NCBI GenBank assembly: GCA_009731375.1
Contig: BJOX01000220.1
Location: 580,159-640,152 of the forward strand
Origin: Paulinella micropora
Taxonomy: Eukaryota; Cercozoa; Imbricatea; Euglyphida
Direction: 5' to 3'
DNA: 59,994 bases
The translations under genes were made by a program, and so were the position numbers. Within the stretch, counting starts at the first letter, position 1. Each line of letters starts with the position of its first letter. The notes beneath the pieces were generated by a model that was not told the DNA's origin, made no database searches, and worked only from the letters and a program-made list of their open reading frames with translations. Below are positions 32,754 through 41,600 of the stretch, piece after piece.

Positions 32754-33569
32754 TTACCTCACCTTTTTCAAAAGGTCAAAGAATGATGTAAATAAGTTAA
32801 AATAATTAGTCTCTCTGTAAATCAACAATGTCATAACAATACCTAACCCATTAAGATTTATAGCCTGATCGTTTTCGTCTGTAAGATAAAACCTATATAC
32901 ATTATTTGAACTGGTTGATAATTTCTTACCATACTCAGACCCACTTCCGTCGTATATAACGGCTCCAAATGGAATTTCGTTGGCTGTGTATATTTCTTGT
33001 AGCACATGATTATCTCCTTCACCAACTAAGTCCGATTGAAGGTATAAAGTCTTTTCGCCAGTTAAAATAATTACATTTGGCGATTTAACAAAATTATTAG
33101 CGAAGAAATATGTAGAATTTCTATCAAACCCCATAACCTCGTGAATACGGGTATCACCATCAAATATAAACCGCGGTTGAATACCTCCGTTATTTGAAAC
33201 ACTGAATGTTAATTTACCATCCTCCGCTTCTGTGTTTGTATTGTTGCTTGAGACAACGTAAGTATAGTCATTCGGACTTTCTGTCGTCAGTACCTCCGAC
33301 AACTTATTTTTTAAATTGTTCATTGTGTAGTTTCCCTCAGGTATCGTAATTAAAGCCTCATACCCAACTTCACTAAGAGTAAAAGTATTATATGGTGAAG
33401 CCACAGAGTAATACGATTTCGGCACATAAATATGAAGTATTTTACAATGTGTGGGATTGTCTAGCCCCTTCATATTGACTTCGTGTGTAAAGTCGCTGTC
33501 TGTGCCAGTTATTCTGTTTTTGCTATTTATGTAATAGATACCACTCGCACGGCCTCCCTTATACTCCAT
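32754..33569 (-). CDS. Minor capsid (penton-like) protein, single jelly roll
   Basis: 271 residues. The N-terminal YYINSKNRITGTDSDFTHEV, the IYVPKSYYSV motif and the ITIPEGNYTMNNLKNKLSEV segment are characteristic of PLV/Polinton penton proteins; the C-terminus ends with a hydrophobic IVMTLLIYRE strand. The start codon (33567-33569) is 7 bp from a class I palindrome. It is encoded directly upstream of the MCP in the same orientation, with an 85-bp AT-rich spacer. Confidence 0.87.
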   Translation of the reverse strand: MEYKGGRASGIYYINSKNRITGTDSDFTHEVNMKGLDNPTHCKILHIYVPKSYYSVASPYNTFTLSEVGYEALITIPEGNYTMNNLKNKLSEVLTTESPNDYTYVVSSNNTNTEAEDGKLTFSVSNNGGIQPRFIFDGDTRIHEVMGFDRNSTYFFANNFVKSPNVIILTGEKTLYLQSDLVGEGDNHVLQEIYTANEIPFGAVIYDGSGSEYGKKLSTSSNNVYRFYLTDENDQAINLNGLGIVMTLLIYRETNYFNLFTSFFDLLKKVR

Positions 33570-33575
33570 GATATA

Positions 33576-33752
33576 GATATTTTAGAATAGCGCTTTCGTT
33601 TCACTCTCGCTTATTCTAAAACATCGTTATTTTATTTTGGAAAAAATTAAATGGGATACGATATTTGTAAAATGTTTTTGTTTTTGAAGTAGTCAAAAAC
33701 AAAGATACACGAAAATGAGTGAAACGAATGAGAGTGTGGATTTACGAATATC
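33576..33752. repeat. Palindrome pair 2 (class I 33576-33625, class II-like 33659-33752)
   Basis: Class I arms GATATTTTAGAAT and ATTCTAAAACATC sit beside the penton start. The second palindrome has arms CGATATTTGTAAA and TTTACGAATATC with a longer compound loop that carries the GAATGAGAGTG core. The spacer contains GGAAAAAATTAAATG. Confidence 0.8.
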
Positions 33753-33772
33753 TTTGAAAAAATAATATTATT

Positions 33773-33846
33773 TTATGAGCAAGCGAAAATGAGCGTTATG
33801 TTGATTTTTATTTAAAATTCAACATTGGATGAAAGCCATGCTCATA
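33773..33846. repeat. Palindrome at the protease stop codon
   Basis: Arms TTTTATGAGCA and TGCTCATAAAAA, about 50 bases apart. The protease TGA is inside the right arm. It is related in layout to the class I/II palindromes but has different arms. Confidence 0.7.
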
Positions 33847-34612
33847 AAAAGGTGTCAAATCCATACCCATTCTGTGCTTTTAATTTCTCCGCTTCTTCTT
33901 CTTTTAAGTCTGTATAGCCACTAGCAAACTTAAATCGGTTGCCTTTCGCCCGCTCCATTAAAAATCTCATACTATGCCAACCGCATGTGTCTGAGGTGTT
34001 TGATTGATTTTTAACCTTATTTACTTTCATTAATAGATATGTGCTTGGGTGGCTTTTGTCTATTAGTTGTTTCATTTGTTGTTGAAAGTCTTCAGTAGGT
34101 TCATAAAGTGCTAAGGGGTCATAGACTTCAACACTCCTGTCTTTATCTAGACTCATCCATACTGCGATCCAATGAGACCCTGCTTGCTTGTGATTGTCCA
34201 AATTCATAATAAATCCATATTGCTTTCTGCTTCCTGGCTTCAACTTGTTGATTTCATCACTGGCTATTGCTCCGAGATACCATCCATATTTTTTCATTAT
34301 GTCGTCTATTTCATTAGTCATTAAACCGCGATATTTATCAACTACACTATCATTCGTTTCACTCATTCCCGTTTGTTGATAAACATCGTCTGTCTGTGGT
34401 TGCTCTGGCTCTGGTTGCTGTGGCGTCTCCGCGACGCTCGTGGGTATGGCTGTCTCCGCGACGCTCGGGGGTATGGTTGTCTCCGCGACGCTCGGGGTTA
34501 GCGGTTGGGGCATTCCTTCATCAATATTTAAATCTGTTGAAACTCGTTTATCTAAATTTGGATCGGAAGTCATTTTGTTCGTTAGAGTATTTACAAAATC
34601 ATGTTTGTTCAT
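33842..34612 (-). CDS. Adenain-like (Ulp1-type) maturation cysteine protease
   Basis: 256 residues. The catalytic core is C-terminal: H147 in GSHWIAVW, D165 in VEVYDPL, Q203 in KNQSN and C210 in DTCGWHSMRFLME, the order and spacing of adenovirus-type proteases. The N-terminal 100 residues are a linker with three SVAET repeats (DNA 30-mers at about 34425-34500) and acidic, Gln/Pro-rich text. Residues about 76-94 are encoded by a complete class II palindrome (34330-34387) inserted in frame. It probably cleaves capsid proteins such as the GG-rich protein at 36099. Confidence 0.9.
   Translation of the reverse strand: MNKHDFVNTLTNKMTSDPNLDKRVSTDLNIDEGMPQPLTPSVAETTIPPSVAETAIPTSVAETPQQPEPEQPQTDDVYQQTGMSETNDSVVDKYRGLMTNEIDDIMKKYGWYLGAIASDEINKLKPGSRKQYGFIMNLDNHKQAGSHWIAVWMSLDKDRSVEVYDPLALYEPTEDFQQQMKQLIDKSHPSTYLLMKVNKVKNQSNTSDTCGWHSMRFLMERAKGNRFKFASGYTDLKEEEAEKLKAQNGYGFDTFL
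34330..34387. repeat. Class II palindrome inside the protease gene
   Basis: Arms GATATTTATCAAC and GTTGATAAACATC with the same loop as the intergenic copy at 42904-42961. It is translated in frame as GMSETNDSVVDKYRG plus flanks, between the linker and the catalytic domain, so the copy is tolerated in the protein. Confidence 0.88.
34425..34500 (-). repeat. Three 30-base repeats in the protease linker
   Basis: GTCTCCGCGACGCTCG recurs three times at 30-base steps and encodes the SVAET units. Confidence 0.8.
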
Positions 34613-34686
34613 TGTGTGTTTCCAATCTTTGCGGGCTAAATATTTTTTAATTATTTTTATTCAAAATACCTTATCAATTAATTCTT

Positions 34687-35526
34687 CTAATGTCTTCGCT
34701 CCATTCCCTTTTGTTTAACATCTCCAACATTTTGGAGATACCCCATAAACTCTTCATATCTAGCATAATCCGCTACTTTTCTTTTTACGTTTTCCTTTTC
34801 ATTTCCAACATCAATATTAAACCTTTTAATCATGTCAATAATCCACTTTGAAGTGTCTTTGTAATTTAATTTTTTATGTCCATCACTATCTAGTCTCTTT
34901 TTTAAAGCCTGTGCTAACTCTTTTATAGTAATGTTTGGGTGATAAGTTTTTGAAAATGCAGAGATTAAAAATTGATTAATTTGTAAATGTTCAAAATGCT
35001 TACCCTTTTCTTCTGCTTTCTTTTCTTCCTTTTCAAGTTTTTCTTTATATTCTTCTGCTAACTTTTTCTGTTCCTCTAAAGATGTCGCTGTGGCTATAGC
35101 CGTCTGAATATCTTGACTGGCTTTTTGTAAGTCTTTACGACTCATCTTTTTTATGAACTTATCTGTATATCCTGCTAATTTCAGTGTTTCAATATCTTTC
35201 TGCTTTTGCTTTTTTTCTTCCTCATATTGCTCTTTCGTTTTCAATGGTGCTTCATCTCCTAAATTAGGTAATGGCGGTGCTTGTGGTGGTGCTCCTAATG
35301 GCGGTGCTTGTTGTGGTGCTCCTAATGGCGTTGCTTGTGGCTGTCCATGTTGTGGTGGCATAATATATTGATATTGTGGTGGCGGTGGTAATGCTTGTAT
35401 CCTATTTTTTCTGTCTTCTTCATATTTTACATCTTCTATGAGTTTTTGCTCCCTTCTTAGTTCTCTGGCTTTTTGTTCTTGCCGTTCATTAATATCCGCT
35501 AGTTCTCTTTGGTGTTCCCTATCCAT
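34687..35526 (-). CDS. Coiled-coil PLV protein with Pro/Gln-rich segment
   Basis: 279 residues from the first ATG (MDREHQRELADINERQ). Layout: a charged helix, a PPPPQYQYIMPP and GAPQQAPPLGAPP-type proline-rich segment (about residues 48-90), a second K/E-rich coiled coil and a compact C-terminal domain (about 175-279). The frame is open for about 65 more codons upstream, with the same charged-helix composition but no ATG. The preceding gene ends within that extension. The real protein may therefore be longer or fused to it by frameshift. Function unknown; a scaffold or internal virion role is an inference from its place among structural genes. Confidence 0.65.
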   Translation of the reverse strand: MDREHQRELADINERQEQKARELRREQKLIEDVKYEEDRKNRIQALPPPPQYQYIMPPQHGQPQATPLGAPQQAPPLGAPPQAPPLPNLGDEAPLKTKEQYEEEKKQKQKDIETLKLAGYTDKFIKKMSRKDLQKASQDIQTAIATATSLEEQKKLAEEYKEKLEKEEKKAEEKGKHFEHLQINQFLISAFSKTYHPNITIKELAQALKKRLDSDGHKKLNYKDTSKWIIDMIKRFNIDVGNEKENVKRKVADYARYEEFMGYLQNVGDVKQKGMERRH

Positions 35527-35711
35527 TATATCTTGTCTTTCCTTAGCATCTGCTACGTCTTTTCGTTCTAGCCTTTTCTTTTCTTCGTCTATCTCATCCC
35601 TTTTCTTCTTTTCCTTTGCTTCCTCGTCATGTATTAACTCATATTTCTTCTGTAAGTTGCTTTGTATCTGGTTTCGGTTTTCATGTTCAAGACGATTGAA
35701 ATCAGATTTGA

Positions 35712-35939
35712 TTATTTTTCCCTTGGTTTGCGACTAACCCTTTGCGACTTTGGCTTATTACCAATATATTTCATAAAAAGTTTAACGATTTGTAATGTGC
35801 TTAAATCATTTGTTTTCTTACCAAAATTAAGATAATATTTTTTACCCTTCTGGATAATATAAAGCCTTCCGCTCTTATTTCTATAAACCCGCGGGGGTCT
35901 TACCTTAAGTTTCCTTGTTTTTTTGGTTTTAGCGACCAT
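35712..35939 (-). CDS. Small basic PLV protein, possibly 5' part of the coiled-coil gene
   Basis: 75 residues, strongly basic, with KTKKTRKLKVRPPRVYRNKS at the start and RVSRKPREK at the end. It stops at a run of five A (about 35715-35719) where a shift of one base enters the open extension of the coiled-coil gene. The start is 7 bp from a class I palindrome (35946-36009). Alone it would be a nucleic-acid-binding protein; fused it would be the basic head of a protein of about 415 residues. Confidence 0.55.
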   Translation of the reverse strand: MVAKTKKTRKLKVRPPRVYRNKSGRLYIIQKGKKYYLNFGKKTNDLSTLQIVKLFMKYIGNKPKSQRVSRKPREK

Positions 35940-35945
35940 TGTATA

Positions 35946-36100
35946 GATAGTTTAGAATTGCGCTTCTATCTGGCTAATCGCCAGATTTCTTGCTATATTC
36001 TAAACCATCGTTTTTTTATTTGGGAAAAAATTAATCTGTTTTCGATGGTTATCAACAAACGGGAGTTGCGTTAGCAACGAGAGTGTAGTTGATAACTATC
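35946..36100. repeat. Palindrome pair 3 (class I 35946-36009, class II 36044-36100)
   Basis: Class I arms GATAGTTTAGAAT and ATTCTAAACCATC contain an inner stem ATCTGGC/GCCAGAT. Class II arms GATGGTTATCAAC and GTTGATAACTATC reach into the stop codon of the 36099 gene. The spacer carries TTTTATTTGGGAAAAAATTAA, similar to the spacers of other pairs. Confidence 0.87.
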
Positions 36101-36410
36101 AGCGAAACTTTACAGCCCCTCCTCGTTGCTTACCATATCCGAGTTTTGATGCTACAGCACTAACACTACCAGCGTAAGGTACCCCGACGCTACTTAATGC
36201 TCCCGCAGTTCTAGAGATTAACTTATTATTGCGAAGAAATTTATCAACAGCCGTGGCAGTTTTTCCAATCTTTACCCAGTTAATCTTTCCCCCCTTTTGC
36301 CCACATCCCTTCTTCTTAGTTTTCTTTTTTCCTCCCTTCTGTGGCATTGATGGATTGTATCCGATGTTATATCCTGATGGTTGTGAAATTATCACTGGTG
36401 ATACTGGCAT
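36099..36410 (-). CDS. Small basic virion-type protein with GG cleavage-like sites
   Basis: 103 residues. A lysine-rich run (KGGKKKTKKKGCGQKGGK) is followed by an amphipathic or weakly hydrophobic helix (FLRNNKLISRTAGALSSVG) and ends KLGYGKQRGGAVKFR. Several GG dipeptides resemble the G-G/x sites cut by adenain-type proteases. Small basic proteins with this kind of helix occur in PLVs, Polintons and other small DNA viruses and have been compared with adenovirus core or membrane-lytic proteins. That link is an inference. The TGA stop is at the edge of a class II palindrome. Confidence 0.65.
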   Translation of the reverse strand: MPVSPVIISQPSGYNIGYNPSMPQKGGKKKTKKKGCGQKGGKINWVKIGKTATAVDKFLRNNKLISRTAGALSSVGVPYAGSVSAVASKLGYGKQRGGAVKFR

Positions 36411-36439
36411 ATATAATACAGAAAAATAATTAATTAAAA

Positions 36440-36597
36440 GATATTAAAAAATCCACACTCTCATTCGCTGCGCTCATTTTCGTGTGTTTTTTAAATATCG
36501 GTGTTGCTTTAATGGTTTCGATGTTTGACAAATATCTCAAACAAGTTTGAGATTACGAGTATGAGTGAAACGAATGAGAGTGAAATTGTCAAATATC
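36440..36597. repeat. Palindrome pair 4 (class I-like 36440-36499, class II 36520-36597)
   Basis: The first has arms with CCACAC/GTGTG and flanking GATATT/AATATC, around the loop CTCATTCGCTGCGCTCATTT. The second has arms GATGTTTGACAA and TTGTCAAATATC plus a nested stem ATCTCAAAC/GTTTGAGAT, and ends 2 bases before the ATPase stop. Confidence 0.82.
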
Positions 36598-36598
36598 A

Positions 36599-37411
36599 TT
36601 ATTTTAATCTGTAAGCAAAGTTTTTGCGGAGTTCATCATCAACACTTGAAACATAAAGAAAATTAAATCGTTCCTTTGTTGCTTCGTGATACTTTTGAAG
36701 AAAATAATCAAAATAAAAAGATAGGTCTAAATGTTTATACACGAGTTCCATTTTATCCTGAGACTGGCCTGGAAAGATTAACAAATAATCTAACTGCTTA
36801 ATTGCTTCTGGTCGTAGGTCGTTCAGATACTGACTAGACATAATCACCTTTGATTTATAGTGTCTGTTCTTTTTTAACAAATCGCTTACGGACTTATCTC
36901 TTAATCCGCTCCCTAAATCATCCAAAACAAAAACAACCTCTGGCGAAATATACTTGGTTGGTCTTTCTTTTGGTTCGGTAGTTTTCTTTTTTTCTTCTTT
37001 TCCAAAGTATAAAAATGTTGGTTTCTCTATTTCTTCTTCATCTTTGATTTCTCCTTCGTGTTGCTCGTCCTGTCTGTTCAGTTTGTCAAGTTCATAGTCT
37101 ATCACATTTACACCATCTGATTTAAGAAAGGTATATATTGCCATCGGGTTTCCCCTGCTCTTAAAGTGCTTAACCATTGCTTTATAAATGTAGTCCTTGT
37201 GAATTGTTGAAGCAATAATGACAATACGGGTTTTTCTGTCTGTAGTCTGTTTCAGTATTTCAAAGAGTGCTGTCGTTTTCCCGCTCTTCTTACGGGCGAG
37301 TAGAAATATATTGGCATACGGCTCGTTGAATAATTTATAACCTTTTGCTTTTTTATTTCCATCCCCCTCTTGTTTTACAGGCTTCACCTTGACATTGTTA
37401 ATCTTAAGCAT
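36599..37411 (-). CDS. Genome-packaging ATPase (FtsK/HerA, A32-like)
   Basis: 270 residues with Walker A ARKKSGKTT (residues 39-47) and Walker B VVFVLDDLG (about 159-167), followed by the sensor-like motif VIMSSQYLNDLRP and a conserved tail. Length and layout fit the A32-type ATPases that pump DNA into PLV, Polinton and NCLDV capsids. An acidic insert (about 112-132) lies between the motifs. The gene is followed by the small 37421 gene upstream on the same strand with only a 9-bp spacer, so they may share a transcript. Confidence 0.92.
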   Translation of the reverse strand: MLKINNVKVKPVKQEGDGNKKAKGYKLFNEPYANIFLLARKKSGKTTALFEILKQTTDRKTRIVIIASTIHKDYIYKAMVKHFKSRGNPMAIYTFLKSDGVNVIDYELDKLNRQDEQHEGEIKDEEEIEKPTFLYFGKEEKKKTTEPKERPTKYISPEVVFVLDDLGSGLRDKSVSDLLKKNRHYKSKVIMSSQYLNDLRPEAIKQLDYLLIFPGQSQDKMELVYKHLDLSFYFDYFLQKYHEATKERFNFLYVSSVDDELRKNFAYRLK

Positions 37412-37420
37412 CTTATATTA

Positions 37421-37777
37421 TTATCCTAAGAATTCTAAGCATATGACAATTCGGCCTGCTAAATTCCCTGTGTCAATATTTCCGCTGTCGGTTTCAAGGA
37501 CTTTAAATGTATATTGTCCGTCTGTCCATCCAACGACACCTAAATTATAACTAAGGTTTGAAATGTTTGCTGTAGTGCTGTCCGCAAATGTTCCAATAAT
37601 TCCAATTCTATCCATATAAAGAATTCTGGTTTTGGTTTCCGTCTGGTCGTTATAGTAGTGAATAAACTTAACATTCATTTTTGTGGGTGTAAATGACATT
37701 TGAATATTCTTGTTGAATGATCTACCCACAAAATCATTGCTTAGAAAAATAATCTTTTGGTATTTGAACTCCGACAT
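37421..37777 (-). CDS. Hypothetical PLV protein, 118 aa, beta-rich
   Basis: Intact frame, no cysteines or membrane segments. It alternates short hydrophobic strands (KIIFLSNDFVG, MNVKFIHYYND, GRIVICLEFLG), suggesting a small beta-sandwich. It sits 9 bp upstream of the ATPase gene in the same direction. The upstream sequence CATTGTTTATATATTGTATAATATA (plus strand) gives a TATA-like box just before the start. It may be a minor capsid or decoration protein; I do not recognise it. Confidence 0.55.
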   Translation of the reverse strand: MSEFKYQKIIFLSNDFVGRSFNKNIQMSFTPTKMNVKFIHYYNDQTETKTRILYMDRIGIIGTFADSTTANISNLSYNLGVVGWTDGQYTFKVLETDSGNIDTGNLAGRIVICLEFLG

Positions 37778-37801
37778 TGTTTATATATTGTATAATATAT
37801 T

Positions 37802-38065
37802 ATGTTATTAATATTATTATTTGTGTTATCTCCAACTTGTTGGAGATTTGTGCTAGGTCGGACTGCCTGCGACTTTTATAGCAGAGCAAATCAAACAAAA
37901 CGAGATGTGTGTGTTTATTGTATAAAGCAAGGAATAGAAACTAAATTTAAATGTGTGTATAAGCCTATGAGTGATTAGTGTGTTAGTTTTGATGAAGCAC
38001 TGCCTTTAATGTGTGCGGGTGATAATAGATGGTATATGACACATACCTATGAATGTGATATTTGA
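37802..38065 (+). CDS. Small secreted Cys-rich protein with in-frame TAG
   Basis: The only plus-strand gene in the structural cluster, facing the membrane protein gene. ATG at 37802. The first 18 residues (MLLILLFVLSPTCWRFVL) look like a signal peptide. After 58 codons there is a TAG (37976-37978), but the frame continues for 28 codons with more cysteines (CVSFDEALPLMCAGDN, YECDI) to a TGA at 38063-38065. That TGA lies inside a class I palindrome, as other PLV stops do. About eight cysteines in 86 residues suggest a disulfide-bonded or metal-binding exported protein. The TAG may be an error, a mutation or read through. Function unknown. Confidence 0.5.
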
Positions 38066-38219
38066 GAATTTCATTCTCGTGCTGTCGCACTCCCGTTTAT
38101 TCTCAAACATCGTAAACAGACAAAAAATTAAAAATGGGAGACGATGTTTATCAATATCTCAAACAAGTTTGAAATTACGAGAATGAGCGAAGCGAATGAG
38201 AGTGAAGTTGATAAATATC
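38057..38219. repeat. Palindrome pair 5 (class I 38057-38111, class II 38142-38219)
   Basis: Class I arms GATATTTGAGAAT and ATTCTCAAACATC cover the stop of the plus-strand gene. Class II arms GATGTTTATCAA and TTGATAAATATC enclose a nested stem (ATCTCAAAC/GTTTGAAAT) and the core GAATGAGCGAAGCGAATGAG. It ends where the membrane protein should stop. The pair lies between two converging genes. Confidence 0.87.
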
Positions 38220-38576
38220 ACTTCTTTGAACTAGAAGGTATGGAAGGCAAATTCCTATGAGTAAGGTCAAAATACCTACATAAGTATTAGCAACCTCACA
38301 AGGTAAGTTCTTTTCCGATAGCCTCACGATACAAAGGGTTATAATGGCAATAATGATACCCATTTGAAATAAGTATTTAATAAGTCGGCTGTCTGTCGGT
38401 CTGTTTTTTATACAACAACAATTCCAGTTATCTTCCAATTCGTGCTCTACTTTTTTTTCCTCAGTCTTTAGTTCGACTTCAAGAACACGAGACTTTAATT
38501 CTGGAGTTAGTTCGCCATCCATATCCATAATAGGTGGTGGTCTGTGAAGTCTGGTTGTATTATTTGACATTATCAA
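38175..38576 (-). CDS. Conserved PLV membrane protein with two TM helices
   Basis: An acidic soluble N-terminus, a CCC cluster (NCCCIKN, about residue 53), then TM1 (about 69-86, FQMGIIIAIITLCIVRL) and TM2 (about 98-116, YVGILTLLIGICLPYLL). The arrangement DSRLIKYLFQMG, TM1, Cys, TM2 ending GICLP is common to a conserved small membrane protein of PLVs and phycodnaviruses. The listed frame ends with repeat-derived residues. A one-base shift near 38240-38248 instead gives a short Ser/Lys tail ending at a TGA at 38218-38220, exactly at the palindrome edge. It may act in the internal virion membrane or in entry; this is not shown. Confidence 0.65.
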   Translation of the reverse strand: MIMSNNTTRLHRPPPIMDMDGELTPELKSRVLEVELKTEEKKVEHELEDNWNCCCIKNRPTDSRLIKYLFQMGIIIAIITLCIVRLSEKNLPCEVANTYVGILTLLIGICLPYLLVQRSDIYQLHSHSLRSFS

Positions 38577-38610
38577 GAACGGCCACTCTGATTTCTGCTA
38601 ATTGATTTGC

Positions 38611-41600
38611 TTAGTCTTGTAGTATATTAAATAAAAGTTTATTTTCTTTTTCTAAATTAACTACCTTTTCTGATAATTGTTGAACCGCTTTAATTAACGG
38701 GGCGATAAACTCGGAATAGCCGACATCACCACTATCAACACATTTAACATCTTCTGGATTAACACTCACACCTTTCAATTCGCATTCTTTTCTTTGCTTT
38801 GGACACGGAACCATGATTGTTTCTTTTATAAAACCACCAAAATCTAGCATATCCATTTCTGTTAGTATTTCTTCTAATTCTTGTGCTATTAAGCCAGTCC
38901 TACATTTCTTGTTGTCGTCAATCATACAATAGCAGACTGGATTTAACTTGTTGATAAAATCTAAGCCTAAACACTCTTTTATGTCTTCTTTTTTTCGTCT
39001 ATCTGAGTATACGATAGGACTAGCCAATAGCCATAATTGACCATCGCTCGCTCTTAAATGATATTAAAGCAGTATTTGCACTATTCTCCCATATGAACCC
39101 ACTCGTTGAAGAATTATTCACTCTAAATCTAATAGCATAAGAAGTTAATCCTTCGCCTCCTCCTGCTGGCGCTGTTCCTGTTCCACTTAATGCTTTATTT
39201 GCCCCAGACTGAGACATATAAATTCCCCACGATGGATCAGCAGTATCCCAAATAAATATTCCGCGGCTACCACCCCCGTCTGTTTGTCCTTGAATTCCTA
39301 TTTTCGCTCCATTATTATTTGTGGTCGTTAGCACCCCAGAGTATGTAATCCCCGCACTAGCCGTGATCAATCCTTTTGTTCATAAAGTGCCGTTTGCGCC
39401 ATTCAATGACGTTAATAGTTGCTCCCCTGAATTCTCCCACACGAAACCCATCGTAGCATTAGCAACCCTAAAACGAAAACTATATGAACTAAAATCATTT
39501 CCTGAAACGGCCAAACCATTTGCCAAACTTCTAGTGTTTCCAACTCCACCAGATCCCGCATAAATTCCCCAACTTGTATTGGTGGTATCCCATAGAAATA
39601 TTCCTTTTGCATTTGTTCCGTCTGTTAGTCCCTGAATTCCTATTTTCGCCCCACTGGCATTCGTTACTGACGTTAGTGTGCCAGTGTATGTAATCCCAGC
39701 ATTTGCCGTTATTAATCCACTCGCGGTTGCCGTTGTTGTTGATATACCCGCATTTGCCGTTATTAATCCTTTTGTCCATAAAGTCCCGTTTGCACCATTT
39801 AATGACATTAACAAATTGCTCGTTAGAATTTTCCCACACAAAACCATCCGTCGAAGCAAAACCAGACCTAAATCTTATAGCAAAGCCTGAAATATCGTTG
39901 CCTGCAACCGCAGACCCTCCAGATAGACTTTTACCTGCCCCTGGTTGAGCCATATAAATCCCCCCATCCTGTGTTATCTGTATCCCACAGAAATATACCC
40001 TGTCCATTTCCTCCATCTACTTTATTTTGAATAGATAACTTGCAACCGCCATCTGCTGTTAATAATCCGCTCGCCGTTAATGTTGTTGTAGTCATACCAG
40101 CAGTTGCCGTTAATGTAGTTCCCGTTATCGTTCCACCATTTGTTATGTTGTTTGAATTCATATCCAAAGCACCATAAAACCGCATACCGCCAGCATTGTT
40201 AAAACGGACAATGTCAGACGAAGCACTTTTATTATCCAAAAGTTTTGAAATATAAAGTCCCGCCCCTTTTGCATCAAATGCTACATTCGTAAATACATAA
40301 CCTCGTTGGTTCGCGGTTCCACTTGTAGCGGTATTTAGAGTAAATAAGAAATATTGATAATCACCTGATGTCTGTGAAAAGAATATATCTCCTCCATTTT
40401 GGTTTAATATCCTCGCCCCATTATATGTTATATTTCCACCATTAATGATAGTTTGATTATTAAAATCGGCGTTGTTCGTTAAAGTTAGATATTTTATCGT
40501 AGTGCTCGCCCCATTAAATGTTTTACTTCCTGTTATGGTTTGGTCTGTTGTTAGTTTCACACAATTATCATCCAGATATTGCCTATTTACCGCTTCATTC
40601 GCATTTTGTGGTGCTCCTAGATTAACAATCCGACTACTATTACAATCTAAGCCAGTAGCATTAAACCACGAAACAATCGTCCCGTCAATAATAAAACTTA
40701 TTTTTTTCGCAGAAATTTCAAAGTTGTAATATGTTGCAGTTTTCATATCCAAACTAGCAATTGACCCGATATTACTTGTAAAATTGAAAACAATGAATGT
40801 TCCCTTTGCTGTTGAATTGATTGAATTTCCAGTTATTTCAACACCACTGCTATATGTCTTAATTCCTGCTATGGTTTGGTTTCCAGTTAGTTTCACATTT
40901 TGCCCGTCTAATGTATCCACATAACTTTTGTTTGCTCCGTCCGTTGTTGCTGATGGTGTGGCTAAGTTTGTTATTTTGTTGTTATTCAAACTTAATGTTG
41001 TTCCAGTTGCGGTAATAATTAAAGTATTACCTGAATATAACTCAACATACGAACCAGTTATTTGTATTGGATACCAAGTCGNNNNNNNNNNCGCCGTTTT
41101 TTGTGCTGCAATCATTCCTATTTTTGTATCAAAGGCTATGCCAATGCAGTCAAAAGTAGTAGGATTGGACGAACCACTTACTTCTAAAGTTGATAAATAC
41201 CTTTTATTCCCTGCTATGGTTTGGACTCCTGTTAGTTTAACCACCGAAGTATCAAGAACAGAAACATCCACGCCATCAACAAGATTTACATTTGTTATGC
41301 TTTGGCTTTTCATATCAATCCCCGCACTCGCATTTATTATACTGCTAAATGTTTTAATTCCTGCTATGGTTTGGTCTCCTGTTAGTTTAACNNNNNNNNN
41401 NNNNNNNNNNNNNNNNNNNNNNNNNNNNNNNNNNNNNNNNNNNNNNNNNNNNNNNNNNNNNNNNNNNNNNNNNNNNNNNNNNNNNNNNNNNNNNNNNNNN
41501 NNNNNNNNNNNNNNNNNNNTATTGTCACATCGCTGTGGCTATCTATACTTCCACTCGCTGACACTTTATCATTATTATCTTGGTGCTCAAATATCCATTC

